Made by a program: the position numbers and the translations under genes. Below are positions 50,562 to 59,954 of a stretch of 64,000 nucleotides of DNA, in pieces. Source of the DNA: Rhodococcoides fascians A44A. GTDB taxonomy: Bacteria > Actinomycetota > Actinomycetes > Mycobacteriales > Mycobacteriaceae. The stretch lies in contig NZ_JMEX01000008.1 of the NCBI RefSeq assembly GCF_000760735.1, forward strand, positions 290,855 through 354,854, read 5' to 3'. Under the pieces are notes generated by a model. It did not search any database and was not told the origin of the DNA. It was given only the letters and a program-made list of their open reading frames with translations. The stretch's first letter is position 1, and every line of letters begins with the position of its first letter.

Positions 50562-50615
50562 GCTGATCCGCGACACAGGTTGGTTGTGTAGCTGTCGCTG
50601 TGAGTGCGGATCAGC
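50562..50615 (-). promoter_or_regulatory. stem-loop at the rplJ-rplL junction
   Basis: Arms GCTGATCCGC (50562-50571) and GCGGATCAGC (50606-50615) are perfect 10-base complements that include the rplJ stop codon; inside, ACACA and TGTGT add an inner stem. The structure ends 30 bases before the rplL ATG. It may act as a processing or attenuation element that tunes L10:L12 ratios. The role is inferred. Confidence 0.65.
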
Positions 50616-51195
50616 TTTCGGCGGGAGCTTCTGCTTCTGCCGGTGCCTCGGCTGCAGCAGCTGCGGGAGCTGCAGAACCTTCGGTGGCCTTCTTGTCTGC
50701 CAATGCCTGAGCCAGACGTGCAACCTGCGAAGCAGGTGCATTGAACAGTCCTGCAGCCTTCGACAGGTTGCCCTTCATGGCACCTGCGAGCTTTGCAAGC
50801 AAGATTTCGCGGGACTCGAGGTCCGCGATCTTGTTGATCTCGTCCACGGACAGCGTCGCGCCGTCCATGTAGCCGCCCTTGACGACCAAGGCCTTGTTGT
50901 CCTTCGCGAAGGCCTTGATGGCCTTCGCAGCGTCGACCGGCTCGCCCTTGATGAACGCAATGGCGGTCGGTCCGACGAACAACTCGTCCAGCCCGGTGAT
51001 GCCGGCTTCGGCAGCAGCGCGCTTGACCAGGGTGTTCTTGGCGACGGAGTAGGTGGCACTGTCGCCGAGCGCACGCCGCAGCTGGGTCAATCCGGATACC
51101 GACAGGCCACGGTATTCCGTGACGACGGCAGCCGTCGAACCCTTGAACTGCTCGGTGATCTCGGAAACCGCTGAGACCTTTTCGGGCTTTGCCAT
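50611..51195 (-). CDS. rplJ: 50S ribosomal protein uL10
   Basis: A 194-residue base of the ribosomal stalk, which binds 23S rRNA and several L12 dimers. It begins [20 protein letters not shown] and contains [20 protein letters not shown] and [10 protein letters not shown], typical of L10. The C-terminal 30 residues are Ala/Glu/Pro-rich. The frame runs 27 codons further upstream, but GGAGG just before 51195 (GAGAGGAGGCGAAGT) fixes the start. It is preceded by a structured leader expected to bind L10-L12 for autoregulation. Confidence 0.97.
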   Translation of the reverse strand: MAKPEKVSAVSEITEQFKGSTAAVVTEYRGLSVSGLTQLRRALGDSATYSVAKNTLVKRAAAEAGITGLDELFVGPTAIAFIKGEPVDAAKAIKAFAKDNKALVVKGGYMDGATLSVDEINKIADLESREILLAKLAGAMKGNLSKAAGLFNAPASQVARLAQALADKKATEGSAAPAAAAAEAPAEAEAPAES

Positions 51196-51608
51196 ACTTC
51201 GCCTCCTCTCGTGGAAGTTATGTCGATCGCGAGAGGTCCTGCAGAAACGACGAACGCCCCGGTGCAGGAGGCACACGGGGCGTAGACATGATGGCGGCGT
51301 GGAGTGATCCGAACCGTCGAACAGGTCCCTTACCTCGTTCTCCTGCGTGGGCCGTCCGAGTGTCTCGGACCTTCAACCGCAATCTCGTGAAAGAAATCCC
51401 CCGAGAAGGCGGTGACCAACGGTCTTGGGTAGAACTTGTTTGGGCGGATCCGAACCGAAATCCGATTCAGAGCCGTCGACCAGACTACAGCGCTGCGCCG
51501 CAAAGTCCAAAACGCGCTGCTGTGACGACGCACCGGCGACGCTGTCATCGTGAACAACAATCGGCGCACGCAGGACAAGACGGTACTCGGGGCTGTTGAA
51601 TCGAGAAC
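51196..51608. other. intergenic region between rplJ and the CocE-family hydrolase gene
   Basis: About 413 bp between divergent genes. The rplJ half (to about 51385) is the L10 leader, annotated separately. The hydrolase half (51390-51608) shows no strong gene. A ribosome site for the hydrolase is weak (GAG near 51602). Confidence 0.55.
51225..51385 (-). ncRNA. L10 leader RNA (autoregulatory 5' UTR of rplJ-rplL)
   Basis: On the minus strand the rplJ leader contains GTCCGAG-ACA-CTCGGAC (hairpin 51354-51370), then GAGGTAAGGGACC, segments that resemble the L10 leader known from other bacteria. Next comes a strong hairpin with arms ACGCCCCG/CGGGGCGT and inner GTGC/GCAC (51254-51283). Known L10 leaders bind excess L10-L12 and repress translation. 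The boundaries are approximate. Confidence 0.65.
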
Positions 51609-53576
51609 ATGACGGCAGCGCAGCCACGCCCACTGCTCCTACCGGACTCCGCCGGATCGAGCCCGGAGCGGGACCCGAGCGGCGGCGACGCAGCTGCCGC
51701 CTGGCGCAGCCTCGTCGAATCACCACCGTTGTACCCGCGGATCGCACGCGCACGGAACGTCCCGGTCACTATGAGCGACGGGACGGTGCTACGCGCGGAT
51801 GTCATGCGTCCGGCCGACGCGGCGGGTCGGGCCGTGGAGACCGCACTGCCCGCGGTCCTCAACATCACCCCGTACAACAAGCGGTTGATCACCGGCATCG
51901 ACACACTCCTCGGGGCGCCAGTCCTGGGACGTGCCATTCGCGGTGCGTCGCGTCGATTCGACCTGAGCAACACCGCGTTCGACGGAATCACCGAGATCAC
52001 GCGCATCGTCGACGGCGGTGCCGCCGATCTGCTGTCGGTCAACCGGCATCTGATTCGAAGCGGCTACGTCCAGGTCATCGTCGACGCACGTGGTACCGGC
52101 TCGTCGAACGGCACGTGGGACATCCTCGGGGATCGCGAGCAGCTCGATTCCGTCGAGATCATCGACTGGATCACCTCCCAGCCCTGGTGCAACGGCCGCG
52201 TCGGCATGACCGGTATCTCCTACTCCGCCATCAACGCACTGCAAGCAGCATCCAAGCGGCCCGACGGCCTGCACGCAGTGTTCGCCGTGGAGGGCTCCGT
52301 CGACATCGTTCGGGAGATCTTCGCGACGGGAGGTGCACCGTCACTGTTCATCCCGTTGTGGCTGACGGCGGTGAACGCGCTCAAATGGTTTCCGACGCTC
52401 CGCGGCGTCGACGCCCTGACGTGGCTTCGCGACCGAGCGGCATCCCCCGCGACCCACATGTTCGACCTTGCCAAAGGTTTCCTGACCGGTGGCGACACCC
52501 GGATCTACGACGACCCGTACTACGACAACATCGACGCGGACATCGAAGAGATCGACGTCCCCACGTTCGTGTACGGATGCTGGCACGACATCTTCGGTGG
52601 ATCCGCACCCGACATCTACAACCGCCTGGCCCTCGAACGCGGCCGGAAACAACTCCTCGTCGGAGACGGCTACCACGGCAACCCCGGAATCGGCTTCGGC
52701 CGACCGGGTTTTCCGCCACGGCTGGACGTGCTGGAACGAGCATGGTTCGACCGCTGGCTACGCGACGAGGACAACGGTATCGAGCGATTCGGGCCCGTCA
52801 CGCTCCGCAGCCAGGGCGGATCGTGGACGGCCCACGGCCGCTTCCCCGCACCCCACGCCGTACCGCAACGGCTGTACCTGTCCGCCGCCACGTCGGGAAC
52901 GGCGCGGCACGCAGCAGCCGACGGCACACTCGGCGGCCGATCCGACGGCAGCAGTGGAACATTCACCGTCCGCCCCTCGCTTCGAGCCGTCGTCTCACGG
53001 GACACGACGCAGGTGCTCGCCGGAGTCACCGCCGTCCTCGGCGGTGGCTTCACCTACGACAATCGATTCGCCGAGGGCGCCGCGGTCAGTTTCACGACGA
53101 TGCCGGCCTCGGTCGACACGGTGATCTCGGGACCGATGAATCTGCATCTGCGCGTCGTATGCCGTGCACGAGAAGCACTCTGGGCCATCATGGTGTGCGA
53201 CGTCGCACCCGACGGCACGTCCACCGTCGTGACCAACGGGGCCCTGCTCGCATCGCGCCGAGCCGTCGACGACGAGAAGTCCTTGTTCGCCCCCAACGGT
53301 GACTACACCCGCCCGCACCACCCATTGACCGAAGCCTCGATGCTTCCGGTACCCGTCGGTGAACCGTTGACCCTCGACATCGACTTGCTCACCACCGAAG
53401 CCGCGATCTCCGTCGGACACCGCCTGAGAGTCGACGTATTCGCCGCCGACCCGCCCCGATTCATGCCCATCCTCCCCGACCTGCTTCGAACCCGAGCCCG
53501 CAGCCAGGACATCGTCATCGATCCCGAGAACCCCAGCTTCCTCGTCGTGCCCATGCTCGACGACCCAGGCTGGTGA
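51609..53576 (+). CDS. CocE/NonD-family serine hydrolase
   Basis: A 655-residue protein of the X-Pro dipeptidyl-peptidase (S15)/cocaine-esterase family. The N-terminal part has MSDGTVLRADVMRP near residues 55-70 and VIVDARGTGSSNG near 152. The nucleophile is in MTGISYSAINAL (Ser204), in the GxSYxG/A context typical of CocE. A C-terminal jelly-roll domain follows, with VSVGHRLRVDVFAADPPRF near the end. These enzymes hydrolyse acyl or ester groups of varied substrates. No signal peptide is visible, so it is probably cytoplasmic. It is followed 10 bp later by a second hydrolase on the same strand. Confidence 0.87.
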   Translation: MTAAQPRPLLLPDSAGSSPERDPSGGDAAAAWRSLVESPPLYPRIARARNVPVTMSDGTVLRADVMRPADAAGRAVETALPAVLNITPYNKRLITGIDTLLGAPVLGRAIRGASRRFDLSNTAFDGITEITRIVDGGAADLLSVNRHLIRSGYVQVIVDARGTGSSNGTWDILGDREQLDSVEIIDWITSQPWCNGRVGMTGISYSAINALQAASKRPDGLHAVFAVEGSVDIVREIFATGGAPSLFIPLWLTAVNALKWFPTLRGVDALTWLRDRAASPATHMFDLAKGFLTGGDTRIYDDPYYDNIDADIEEIDVPTFVYGCWHDIFGGSAPDIYNRLALERGRKQLLVGDGYHGNPGIGFGRPGFPPRLDVLERAWFDRWLRDEDNGIERFGPVTLRSQGGSWTAHGRFPAPHAVPQRLYLSAATSGTARHAAADGTLGGRSDGSSGTFTVRPSLRAVVSRDTTQVLAGVTAVLGGGFTYDNRFAEGAAVSFTTMPASVDTVISGPMNLHLRVVCRAREALWAIMVCDVAPDGTSTVVTNGALLASRRAVDDEKSLFAPNGDYTRPHHPLTEASMLPVPVGEPLTLDIDLLTTEAAISVGHRLRVDVFAADPPRFMPILPDLLRTRARSQDIVIDPENPSFLVVPMLDDPGW

Positions 53577-53586
53577 AGGAGAACCA

Positions 53587-54489
53587 ATGCAGACCCGCAC
53601 CGGCTTCGCGCCGTCGAACGGTATCGAACTCGCCTACGAGGACATGGGCAACCCCGACGACCCGGTAGTCCTGATGATCATGGGGCTCAGTGCCCAGATG
53701 ACGCTGTGGCCCAGGGAATTCTGCGAGCGAATCGTCGACCTGGGATTCCGGGTCATCCGATTCGACAACCGCGACATCGGACTGTCCACCAAGATGGACG
53801 GGCTCCGCATCGAAGGCTCCGCCTTGCTCCGGCTGATCCGCACGGGCCTCGGCGCGTCGAGCACCGTCCCGTACACCCTGAAGGACATGGCACTCGACAC
53901 CAAAGGCCTACTCGACCACCTCGACATCGAACAGGTACACGTCGTCGGCGCATCCATGGGCGGAATGATCGCGCAGGTCTTCGCCGGGCTGTACCCGAAT
54001 CGCGTACTCAGCACCGCGATCATCTTCTCCAGTACCAACGAGGCCTTCCTGCCGCCTCCCGACCCGCGCGCACTCCTCCCCCTCATGAAAGGCCCTGGCC
54101 CGGGTGCCACCCGCGAACAGATCGTCGCCCACTCCGCCAACACCCGACGAATCATCGGCAGCCCCGCGTACCCCACGCCCATGGAAGAACTCCTCGTCAC
54201 CGCAGGCGAAATGTACGACCGCAACTACAACCCCGCCGGCGCACTCCGCCAGATGGCCGCAGTGACCGGAACAGGCAGTCTCCGCCGGATCGCCGCGCAG
54301 ATCGCCGCACCCACCGTCGTCGTCCACGGCCGCGCCGACCGACTCATGCGCCCCTCCGGTGGCAAAGCCGTCGCCCGAGCAGTCCCCGGATCCTCACTCC
54401 ACCTCATCGGCGGAATGGGCCACGACCTCCCCCGTCCACTGTGGGACGAAATCCTCGGCGAACTGTCGTCCAACTTCGCGCGAGCCTGA
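53587..54489 (+). CDS. alpha/beta-hydrolase (LipG-like)
   Basis: A 300-residue alpha/beta-hydrolase. The N-terminal strand pair FAPSNGIELAYEDMGNPDDP leads to the oxyanion region VLMIMGLSAQMTLWPREFCE. The nucleophile elbow is VVGASMGGMIAQ (Ser123). Late residues VVVHGRADRLMRPSGGKAVA and LIGGMGHDLP supply the acid and histidine. Sequence and location next to rplA resemble mycobacterial LipG, but I leave the symbol out. AAGGAGAACC just before the ATG is a strong ribosome site. It likely shares a transcript with the preceding hydrolase and ends at a shared terminator with rplA. Confidence 0.86.
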   Translation: MQTRTGFAPSNGIELAYEDMGNPDDPVVLMIMGLSAQMTLWPREFCERIVDLGFRVIRFDNRDIGLSTKMDGLRIEGSALLRLIRTGLGASSTVPYTLKDMALDTKGLLDHLDIEQVHVVGASMGGMIAQVFAGLYPNRVLSTAIIFSSTNEAFLPPPDPRALLPLMKGPGPGATREQIVAHSANTRRIIGSPAYPTPMEELLVTAGEMYDRNYNPAGALRQMAAVTGTGSLRRIAAQIAAPTVVVHGRADRLMRPSGGKAVARAVPGSSLHLIGGMGHDLPRPLWDEILGELSSNFARA

Positions 54490-54515
54490 TCGGTTCCCGC
54501 GAGACGCACGAAATA

Positions 54516-54555
54516 CGAAAGAGGGCCGACCCCCGGTGGGGTCGGCCCTCTTTCG
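54516..54555. terminator. bidirectional terminator between hydrolase and rplA genes
   Basis: A perfect 18-bp inverted repeat with a 4-base loop (CGGT) begins CGAAAGAGGG on one side and ends CCCTCTTTCG on the other. It sits 26 bp after the hydrolase stop and 10 bp before the rplA stop. A-rich and T-rich outer pairs give U-tracts in both directions. Confidence 0.88.
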
Positions 54556-54565
54556 GTACTACTGC

Positions 54566-55285
54566 TTACGCTTCTGCGTCGTCCTCGAGGAGGTTACGCG
54601 TGCGGTTCGGGTCCACGGGGATTCCCGGTCCGGTCGTCGTCGAGACGGTGATCTTCTTGACGTAGCGGCCCTTGGCGGAGGACGGCTTCGCACGGAGGAT
54701 CTCGTCGAGTGCCGCACCGTAGTTCTCCACCAGCTTGGCGTTGTCGAACGATGCCTTGCCGATGACGAAGTGCAGGTTGGCCTGCTTGTCGACGCGGAAG
54801 TTGATCTTTCCGCCCTTGATGTCGTTGACGGCCTTGGTCACGTCGTTGGTGACGGTGCCCGTCTTCGGGTTCGGCATGAGGCCACGCGGTCCGAGGACGC
54901 GGGCGATGCGGCCGACCTTGGCCATCTGGTCCGGGGTGGCGATCGCGGCGTCGAAGTCCAGGAAACCGCCCTGGATGCGCTCGATCAGATCCTCTGCGCC
55001 GACGACGTCGGCTCCTGCTGCCTCTGCTTCTGCAGCCTTCTCACCAGCGGCGAAAACGATGACCCGAGCGGTCTTGCCGGTGCCGTGGGGAAGGTTGACG
55101 GTGCCGCGCACCATCTGGTCGGCCTTACGAGGGTCGACGCCGAGACGAACGGCGACCTCGACGGTCGCGTCGAACTTGCTCGACGCGGTGTCCTTGGCCA
55201 ACTGTGCTGCCTGAAGCGGCGAGTACAGGTTGTCTGCATTCACCTTTGCGGCCTGCTCGAGGTAGGCCTTGCTGCGCTTTGCCAT
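54566..55285 (-). CDS. rplA: 50S ribosomal protein uL1
   Basis: A 239-residue ribosomal protein that binds 23S rRNA at the E-site stalk and represses the rplK-rplA mRNA. It begins [20 protein letters not shown] and contains [37 protein letters not shown] (the L1 signature) and [16 protein letters not shown]. The C terminus ends in an acidic tail (LLEDDAEA). It lies 86 bp downstream of rplK, in the same orientation. Confidence 0.97.
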   Translation of the reverse strand: MAKRSKAYLEQAAKVNADNLYSPLQAAQLAKDTASSKFDATVEVAVRLGVDPRKADQMVRGTVNLPHGTGKTARVIVFAAGEKAAEAEAAGADVVGAEDLIERIQGGFLDFDAAIATPDQMAKVGRIARVLGPRGLMPNPKTGTVTNDVTKAVNDIKGGKINFRVDKQANLHFVIGKASFDNAKLVENYGAALDEILRAKPSSAKGRYVKKITVSTTTGPGIPVDPNRTRNLLEDDAEA

Positions 55286-55371
55286 TTCTTACTGTCCAAT
55301 CATGAGTTCAGTGTGGTTGACAGGCCTGGCAGGCCCTCCCACGTGACGCTTCGTGTGTGACGAGGCCTAGG

Positions 55372-55806
55372 TCAGCCTTCGACCGTGATGCCCATCGAAC
55401 GAGCAGTACCGGCGATGATCTTCGCGGCCTGGTCGATGTCGTTGGCGTTGAGGTCTTCTGCCTTGGTCTTGGCGATTTCGCGCACCTGGTCCATGGTCAC
55501 CTTGGCGACCTTGGTCTTGTGCGGCTCGCCCGAACCCTTGGCGACGCCTGCAGCCTTGAGCAGCAGCTTGGCGGCGGGAGGAGTCTTGAGCTTGAAGTCG
55601 AACGTACGGTCTTCGTAGACCGAGATCTCGACCGGCACGACGTTTCCGCGCTGCGACTCGGTCGCTGCGTTGTACGCCTTGCAGAACTCCATGATGTTGA
55701 CGCCGTGCTGACCCAGCGCGGGGCCGACGGGAGGAGCAGGGTTGGCCTGTCCTGCCTGGATCTGAAGCTTGATGATCCCGGCTAGCTTCTTCTTCTTCGG
55801 GGGCAT
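55372..55806 (-). CDS. rplK: 50S ribosomal protein uL11
   Basis: A 144-residue ribosomal protein of the GTPase-associated centre. It begins with [20 protein letters not shown] and shows [20 protein letters not shown] and the C-terminal signature [16 protein letters not shown]. Length is standard. It is transcribed after nusG, 78 bp downstream. The conserved order secE-nusG-rplK-rplA is intact. Confidence 0.98.
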
Positions 55807-55884
55807 TTCTTTTTCCTTGTATTCGCTCGGGTTTCTTGCGGTAACTACTGCAAGTTCTGTGTGGGCTCGCCCACGCGGCGCCGA

Positions 55885-56739
<855 letters not shown>

Positions 56740-56770
56740 CTACTCATCGGACTCGGCCAGCGGATCGGTG

Positions 56771-57232
56771 TCAACCGAACAGCCACTCGACGCCTTGCGT
56801 GAATGCCAGGTCCAGACCGCTGATGTACGCGACCATGAACGCCACGAACACGAGCACGACGCTGGTGTAGGTGACCATTTGCTTGCGGTTCGGCCAGATG
56901 ACCTTGCGCAGCTCTGCGACGACCTCGCGCAGGAACTGGATCAGACGCTTGAAGATGTTCGGGCGCTTCGCCTCGCGGGACTTCGGCGTGCGGGTGGCAA
57001 CGGATGCCTTGCCTGCCGGCGCGGTGGACTTGCCGTCCGACGACTTGGAGATCGACACGGGCTCGGACGCAGCGCCTGCGGTCCGTGAACGTCGCGCAGT
57101 GCGCTTGCCGGAAGGCTTGGCGACAGCGGCGGAGGAAGTGTCGTTCTGGGATACAGAGGCATCCGGCGTCGACGAATCGGGCGTTGACGAATCCCCGGAC
57201 TCGTCTTCGCGCTTGCCGCGCTCCTCGCTCAC
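56771..57232 (-). CDS. secE: preprotein translocase subunit SecE
   Basis: A 153-residue SecE. The essential C-terminal part has the amphipathic helix FLREVVAELRKVIWPNRKQM followed by a single membrane helix (VVLVFVAFMVAYISGLDLAF). The first 85 residues are a Ser/Thr/Lys-rich, probably disordered cytoplasmic extension, longer than in E. coli but usual for this lineage. GTG start at 57232. It belongs to the SecYEG channel. It lies downstream of tRNA-Trp and 67 bp before nusG. Confidence 0.95.
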   Translation of the reverse strand: MSEERGKREDESGDSSTPDSSTPDASVSQNDTSSAAVAKPSGKRTARRSRTAGAASEPVSISKSSDGKSTAPAGKASVATRTPKSREAKRPNIFKRLIQFLREVVAELRKVIWPNRKQMVTYTSVVLVFVAFMVAYISGLDLAFTQGVEWLFG

Positions 57233-57267
57233 CCGTCGTTCCTCTCAGTAGCTGACACCGTCGCTCT

Positions 57268-57289
57268 CCTCACCGGAAATGCGGTGAGG
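57268..57289 (-). terminator. hairpin between tRNA-Trp and secE
   Basis: Perfect 8-base arms CCTCACCG and CGGTGAGG enclose a 6-base loop. It lies 12 bases beyond the 3' end of tRNA-Trp and 36 bases before secE. There is no T-tract. It may be a tRNA 3' processing structure or an attenuator between tRNA-Trp and secE-nusG. Confidence 0.5.
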
Positions 57290-57301
57290 GAGCCACATGG
57301 G

Positions 57302-57374
<73 letters not shown>

Positions 57375-57531
57375 TCGGTCCAACCCGATTGGAGTCGGAC
57401 CGTTCTGGAGTCACACACAACGTACGCGCTACCTCACACCCTCGAAAGAGAGTCTTGGCAGCGCGCAGCGCTGAACAACCCCAGAAATCTCAGTGTACTG
57501 CACAGGCTATGGAAGTTTGAAATCAGGCAGG

Positions 57532-57957
57532 TCAGGCCAGACGGACGGTTGCCGTCGCCCTACCGAAGATCTTCTTGCCCTCGGACTTCGCTGTGATCGC
57601 GATGACCGCGGACTTGGATTCGGGGTCGACCGACTTCACCTTGCCGGTGTACTCGACCGACGCGGCCGAATCCGCGGGCACGTACACGGAGCTGGTGAAG
57701 CGGACGTTGTACTCGGTGACCGCACCCGGGTCGCCGAGCCACGACGTCACGAATCCAGCGCCGAGACCCATCGTCAACATGCCGTGGGCGATGACGTTGT
57801 CCAATCCCGCGAGCTTGACGACCTCGTCGCTCCAGTGGATCGGATTGGGATCACCGGACACGCCGGCGTAGTTGACCAGATCTCCGCGGGTCAGCTTGAC
57901 CACGCGCTCGGGCAGCTCGTCGCCGACCGCCACATCCGCAAAACTACGAAGCGCCAT
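57532..57957 (-). CDS. hadB: (3R)-hydroxyacyl-ACP dehydratase subunit HadB
   Basis: A 141-residue MaoC-like hotdog protein, the catalytic partner in the FAS-II dehydratase for mycolic-acid chain elongation. The hydratase-2 motif is GVSGDPNPIHW with Asp36 and His41, the same numbers as the catalytic pair in M. tuberculosis HadB. Further features are the glycine-rich helix NVIAHGMLTMGLGAGF and FTSSVYVPADS. It overlaps hadA by 14 bp. No hadC follows; the next gene downstream is tRNA-Trp. Confidence 0.95.
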   Translation of the reverse strand: MALRSFADVAVGDELPERVVKLTRGDLVNYAGVSGDPNPIHWSDEVVKLAGLDNVIAHGMLTMGLGAGFVTSWLGDPGAVTEYNVRFTSSVYVPADSAASVEYTGKVKSVDPESKSAVIAITAKSEGKKIFGRATATVRLA

Positions 57958-58489
57958 GCATGATCACTTCCTTGACTGCGTGGGCGATGTTCTCGTCGAC
58001 TTCGCCGCCGGTTCGGGCGACCAGCGTCGTCCAGGTCGTCTGGACCAGCTCGCCGTTCTGATCGGTCACGATGTTCTTGGTGGTGATGATGTCACTGCCG
58101 CTCATCTGGCGGAACGATTCGAGGTAGACCTCGCAGGACAACTCGTCACCGACCTGAATGGCCTTGTGGAATTGCAGCCTCTGATCGGTCTGCAGAATCT
58201 GACTCGGGTCGTACCCGGTGATGAATTCCTTGAACATCCGCGACTGCGCGATGATGCCGACCAACGAGATGAACGTCAGCGGGGCAAGCAGGCCGTCGTA
58301 TCCGAGGCCTTTGGCTGCATCCTCGTCGTGGTGGGCGGGGTGCCAGTCCTGGACGGCACGGGCGTACTCACGCACCTTCTCACGACCGACCTCGTAGGCG
58401 TGGTCCACCTTGTAGTGGTGGCCCACCATCGCCGCCGCATGCAGAGCTGGATCTTGCACCAGCTCTGGGTCCTGCACTGACTCGGTCAC
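57944..58489 (-). CDS. hadA: (3R)-hydroxyacyl-ACP dehydratase subunit HadA
   Basis: A 181-residue hotdog protein, the substrate-stabilising subunit that dimerises with HadB. It carries GHHYKVDHAYEVGREKVREY, WHPAHHDEDAAKGLGYDGL (without the catalytic Asp-His pair, as expected) and DQRLQFHKAIQVGDELSCEV. A leader of about 20 residues rich in Asp, Pro and Glu precedes the fold. GTG start at 58489 with AAGG about 11 bases upstream. It lies downstream of rpmG as in mycobacteria. Confidence 0.94.
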   Translation of the reverse strand: MTESVQDPELVQDPALHAAAMVGHHYKVDHAYEVGREKVREYARAVQDWHPAHHDEDAAKGLGYDGLLAPLTFISLVGIIAQSRMFKEFITGYDPSQILQTDQRLQFHKAIQVGDELSCEVYLESFRQMSGSDIITTKNIVTDQNGELVQTTWTTLVARTGGEVDENIAHAVKEVIMHGAS

Positions 58490-58599
58490 GCTGAAAGAAC
58501 CTTTTCTACCCAGGACGCAGATGCGGTTAGGGCACGAAAAGTAAGCCTAACGCGTGGCGTCGACTCCGAACGAGAACCAGCAGCCGATGAGGCTCGCGA

Positions 58600-58767
58600 C
58601 TAGCGAGACTCGCGGTGCGCGCGATGCGTGCCGCAGTTCGAGCAGAACTTCTTCAGCTCGAGGCGGTCGGGATCGTTGCGGCGGTTCTTCTTCGTGATGT
58701 AGTTACGGTGCTTGCAAACCTCGCAGGCCAAGGTGATCTTGGGCCGCACATCGGTGGAGGAGGCCAC
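58600..58767 (-). CDS. rpmG: 50S ribosomal protein bL33 (zinc-binding, 55 residues)
   Basis: A 55-residue ribosomal protein starting at GTG 58767 ([20 protein letters not shown]) and ending with TAG at 58600-58602. Two Cys-x-x-Cys pairs (CEVC and CSNC) bind zinc, so this is the zinc-containing C+ form of L33. The middle segment [20 protein letters not shown] is typical. Length equals the mycobacterial RpmG2 located in the same place. It lies between tRNA-Met and hadA. Confidence 0.95.
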   Translation of the reverse strand: MASSTDVRPKITLACEVCKHRNYITKKNRRNDPDRLELKKFCSNCGTHRAHRESR

Positions 58768-58828
58768 TGGATGCCTACTTTCGGGTAAATCTGATCCGGT
58801 TAATCAGGACTGTGCATTCTTCTTGTGT

Positions 58829-58901
58829 AGCGGTGACCGGACTTGAACCGGCGACGCAACGATTATGAGTCGTTTGCTCTACCAACTGAGCTACACCGCC
58901 T
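58829..58901 (-). tRNA. tRNA-Met (anticodon CAT, elongator type)
   Basis: The cloverleaf on the minus strand has acceptor GGCGGTG, D-arm AGCTCAGTTGGTAGAGC, anticodon loop CT-CAT-AA and T-arm GGTTCAAGTCC. The G1-U72 closing pair and normal D-stem fit an elongator rather than initiator tRNA, since the initiator normally has an unpaired 1-72 and three GC pairs in the anticodon stem. CCA is not encoded. Confidence 0.92.
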
Positions 58902-58964
58902 CAGGTGCTCACCCCTACACCATCTCACTAACAAGGGTGTGGACGCGAACCATCCAATCCAGCG

Positions 58965-59037
58965 AGCCCCCTAACGGAATCGAACCGTTGACCTTTTCCT
59001 TACCATGGAAACGCTCTACCGACTGAGCTAAGGGGGC
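58965..59037 (-). tRNA. tRNA-Thr (anticodon GGT)
   Basis: Minus-strand cloverleaf with acceptor GCCCCCT pairing with AGGGGGC, D-arm AGCTCAGTCGGTAGAGC, anticodon loop AT-GGT-AA and T-arm GGTTCGATTCC. It reads ACC and ACU codons. It lies 63 bp from tRNA-Met, in the same orientation. Confidence 0.95.
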
Positions 59038-59155
59038 GTTCGCTTCTCTGCGCGGCAAGCCGTGCGTCGAAGCCTTCAAGAGGTTACACAGTCCGAGCGT
59101 CGAGTACCAAATTGCGTGCTCGCCGCGCCTTCTGCGGATCCTCTTACAGTAGAAA

Positions 59156-59182
59156 CCCCAGCGAGAATTTCTCTCGCCGGGG
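59156..59182 (-). terminator. hairpin downstream of tRNA-Tyr
   Basis: On the minus strand CCCC and GCGAGA arms pair with TCTCGC and GGGG, with one mismatch, followed by TTTCT. It begins about 9 bases after the tRNA-Tyr end and reads as an intrinsic terminator separating tRNA-Tyr from tRNA-Thr. Confidence 0.7.
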
Positions 59183-59190
59183 CATCTGTG

Positions 59191-59273
59191 TGGCAGATGT
59201 AGGATTCGAACCTACGTAGGCATAAGCCGACGGATTTACAGTCCGCTCCCATTGGCCGCTCGGGCAATCTGCC
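59191..59273 (-). tRNA. tRNA-Tyr (anticodon GTA)
   Basis: An 83-nt class II tRNA with acceptor GGCAGAT pairing with ATCTGCC, discriminator A, anticodon loop CT-GTA-AA, a long variable arm (CGTCGGCTTATGCCTACG region) and T-arm GGTTCGAATCC. The long variable arm and GTA anticodon agree. CCA is not encoded. Confidence 0.96.
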
Positions 59274-59451
59274 GGGTGCTCGACGAGAACTTTCGCTCTC
59301 TTCGACGCGGAGAGAAGAATACAACGAACGTCCCCCGGAAACGCAAACCGGGTGGATAGCGCGGGTGCGAACGAGCTAACGTCGTCAGGACGAGCCTCAC
59401 GGATCGGCTCACAGAAGCCGATCGAAACCGATTCGAGTACAGGAGTTGCAC

Positions 59452-59952
59452 GTGGCTGATTCTTCCTTCGACGTAGTGAGCAAGGTCGACCGTCAAGAGG
59501 TCGACAACGCTCTGGGACAGGCTGCGAAGGAGCTCGCGACGCGGTTCGACTTCCGCGGTTCCGGCACCGTGATCGAGTGGTCGGGCAGCGGCGACAACGA
59601 GGTGATCGTGATCACCTCCGAGAGCGAAGAGAAGGTGAAAGCCGCCCTCGACGTCTTCAAGGAAAAACTGATTCGCCGCGATGTGTCGCTGAAAGCGTTC
59701 GAGACCAACGAGCCGGCAGCGTCGGGCAAGGTCTACAAGGTGACCGGGAAGCTCGTTCAGGGCATCTCGAGCGAGAACGCGAAGAAGCTGACCAAGAAGA
59801 TCCGCGACGACGGCCCCAAGGGCGTCAAGGCGCAGATCCAGGGCGACGAGCTACGCATCAGCAGCAAGAAGCGGGACGACCTGCAGGCTGTGCAGCAGCT
59901 GCTCAAGTCCGAGGACTTCGGCCTCGCGCTTCAGTTCGTCAACTACCGCTAG
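59452..59952 (+). CDS. YajQ-family nucleotide-binding protein
   Basis: A 166-residue protein of the YajQ family, with two ferredoxin-like halves. It begins [20 protein letters not shown], the invariant YajQ N terminus, continues with [22 protein letters not shown] and [22 protein letters not shown], and ends [10 protein letters not shown]. Some members bind cyclic di-GMP and act as regulators; others bind RNA or tRNA. GTG 59452 is chosen because AGGAG lies six bases upstream; a TTG at 59446 is too close to that site. It is divergent from the tRNA genes and convergent with htpX. Confidence 0.95.
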   Translation: MADSSFDVVSKVDRQEVDNALGQAAKELATRFDFRGSGTVIEWSGSGDNEVIVITSESEEKVKAALDVFKEKLIRRDVSLKAFETNEPAASGKVYKVTGKLVQGISSENAKKLTKKIRDDGPKGVKAQIQGDELRISSKKRDDLQAVQQLLKSEDFGLALQFVNYR

Positions 59953-59954
59953 CT

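Noticed and set aside
58523..58555. GTTAGG...CCTAAC inverted repeat upstream of hadA, similar to an iron-box half-site
   Set aside because: The arms are 14 bases apart and the 19-bp DtxR/IdeR core is missing; hadA-hadB are not known iron-regulated genes.
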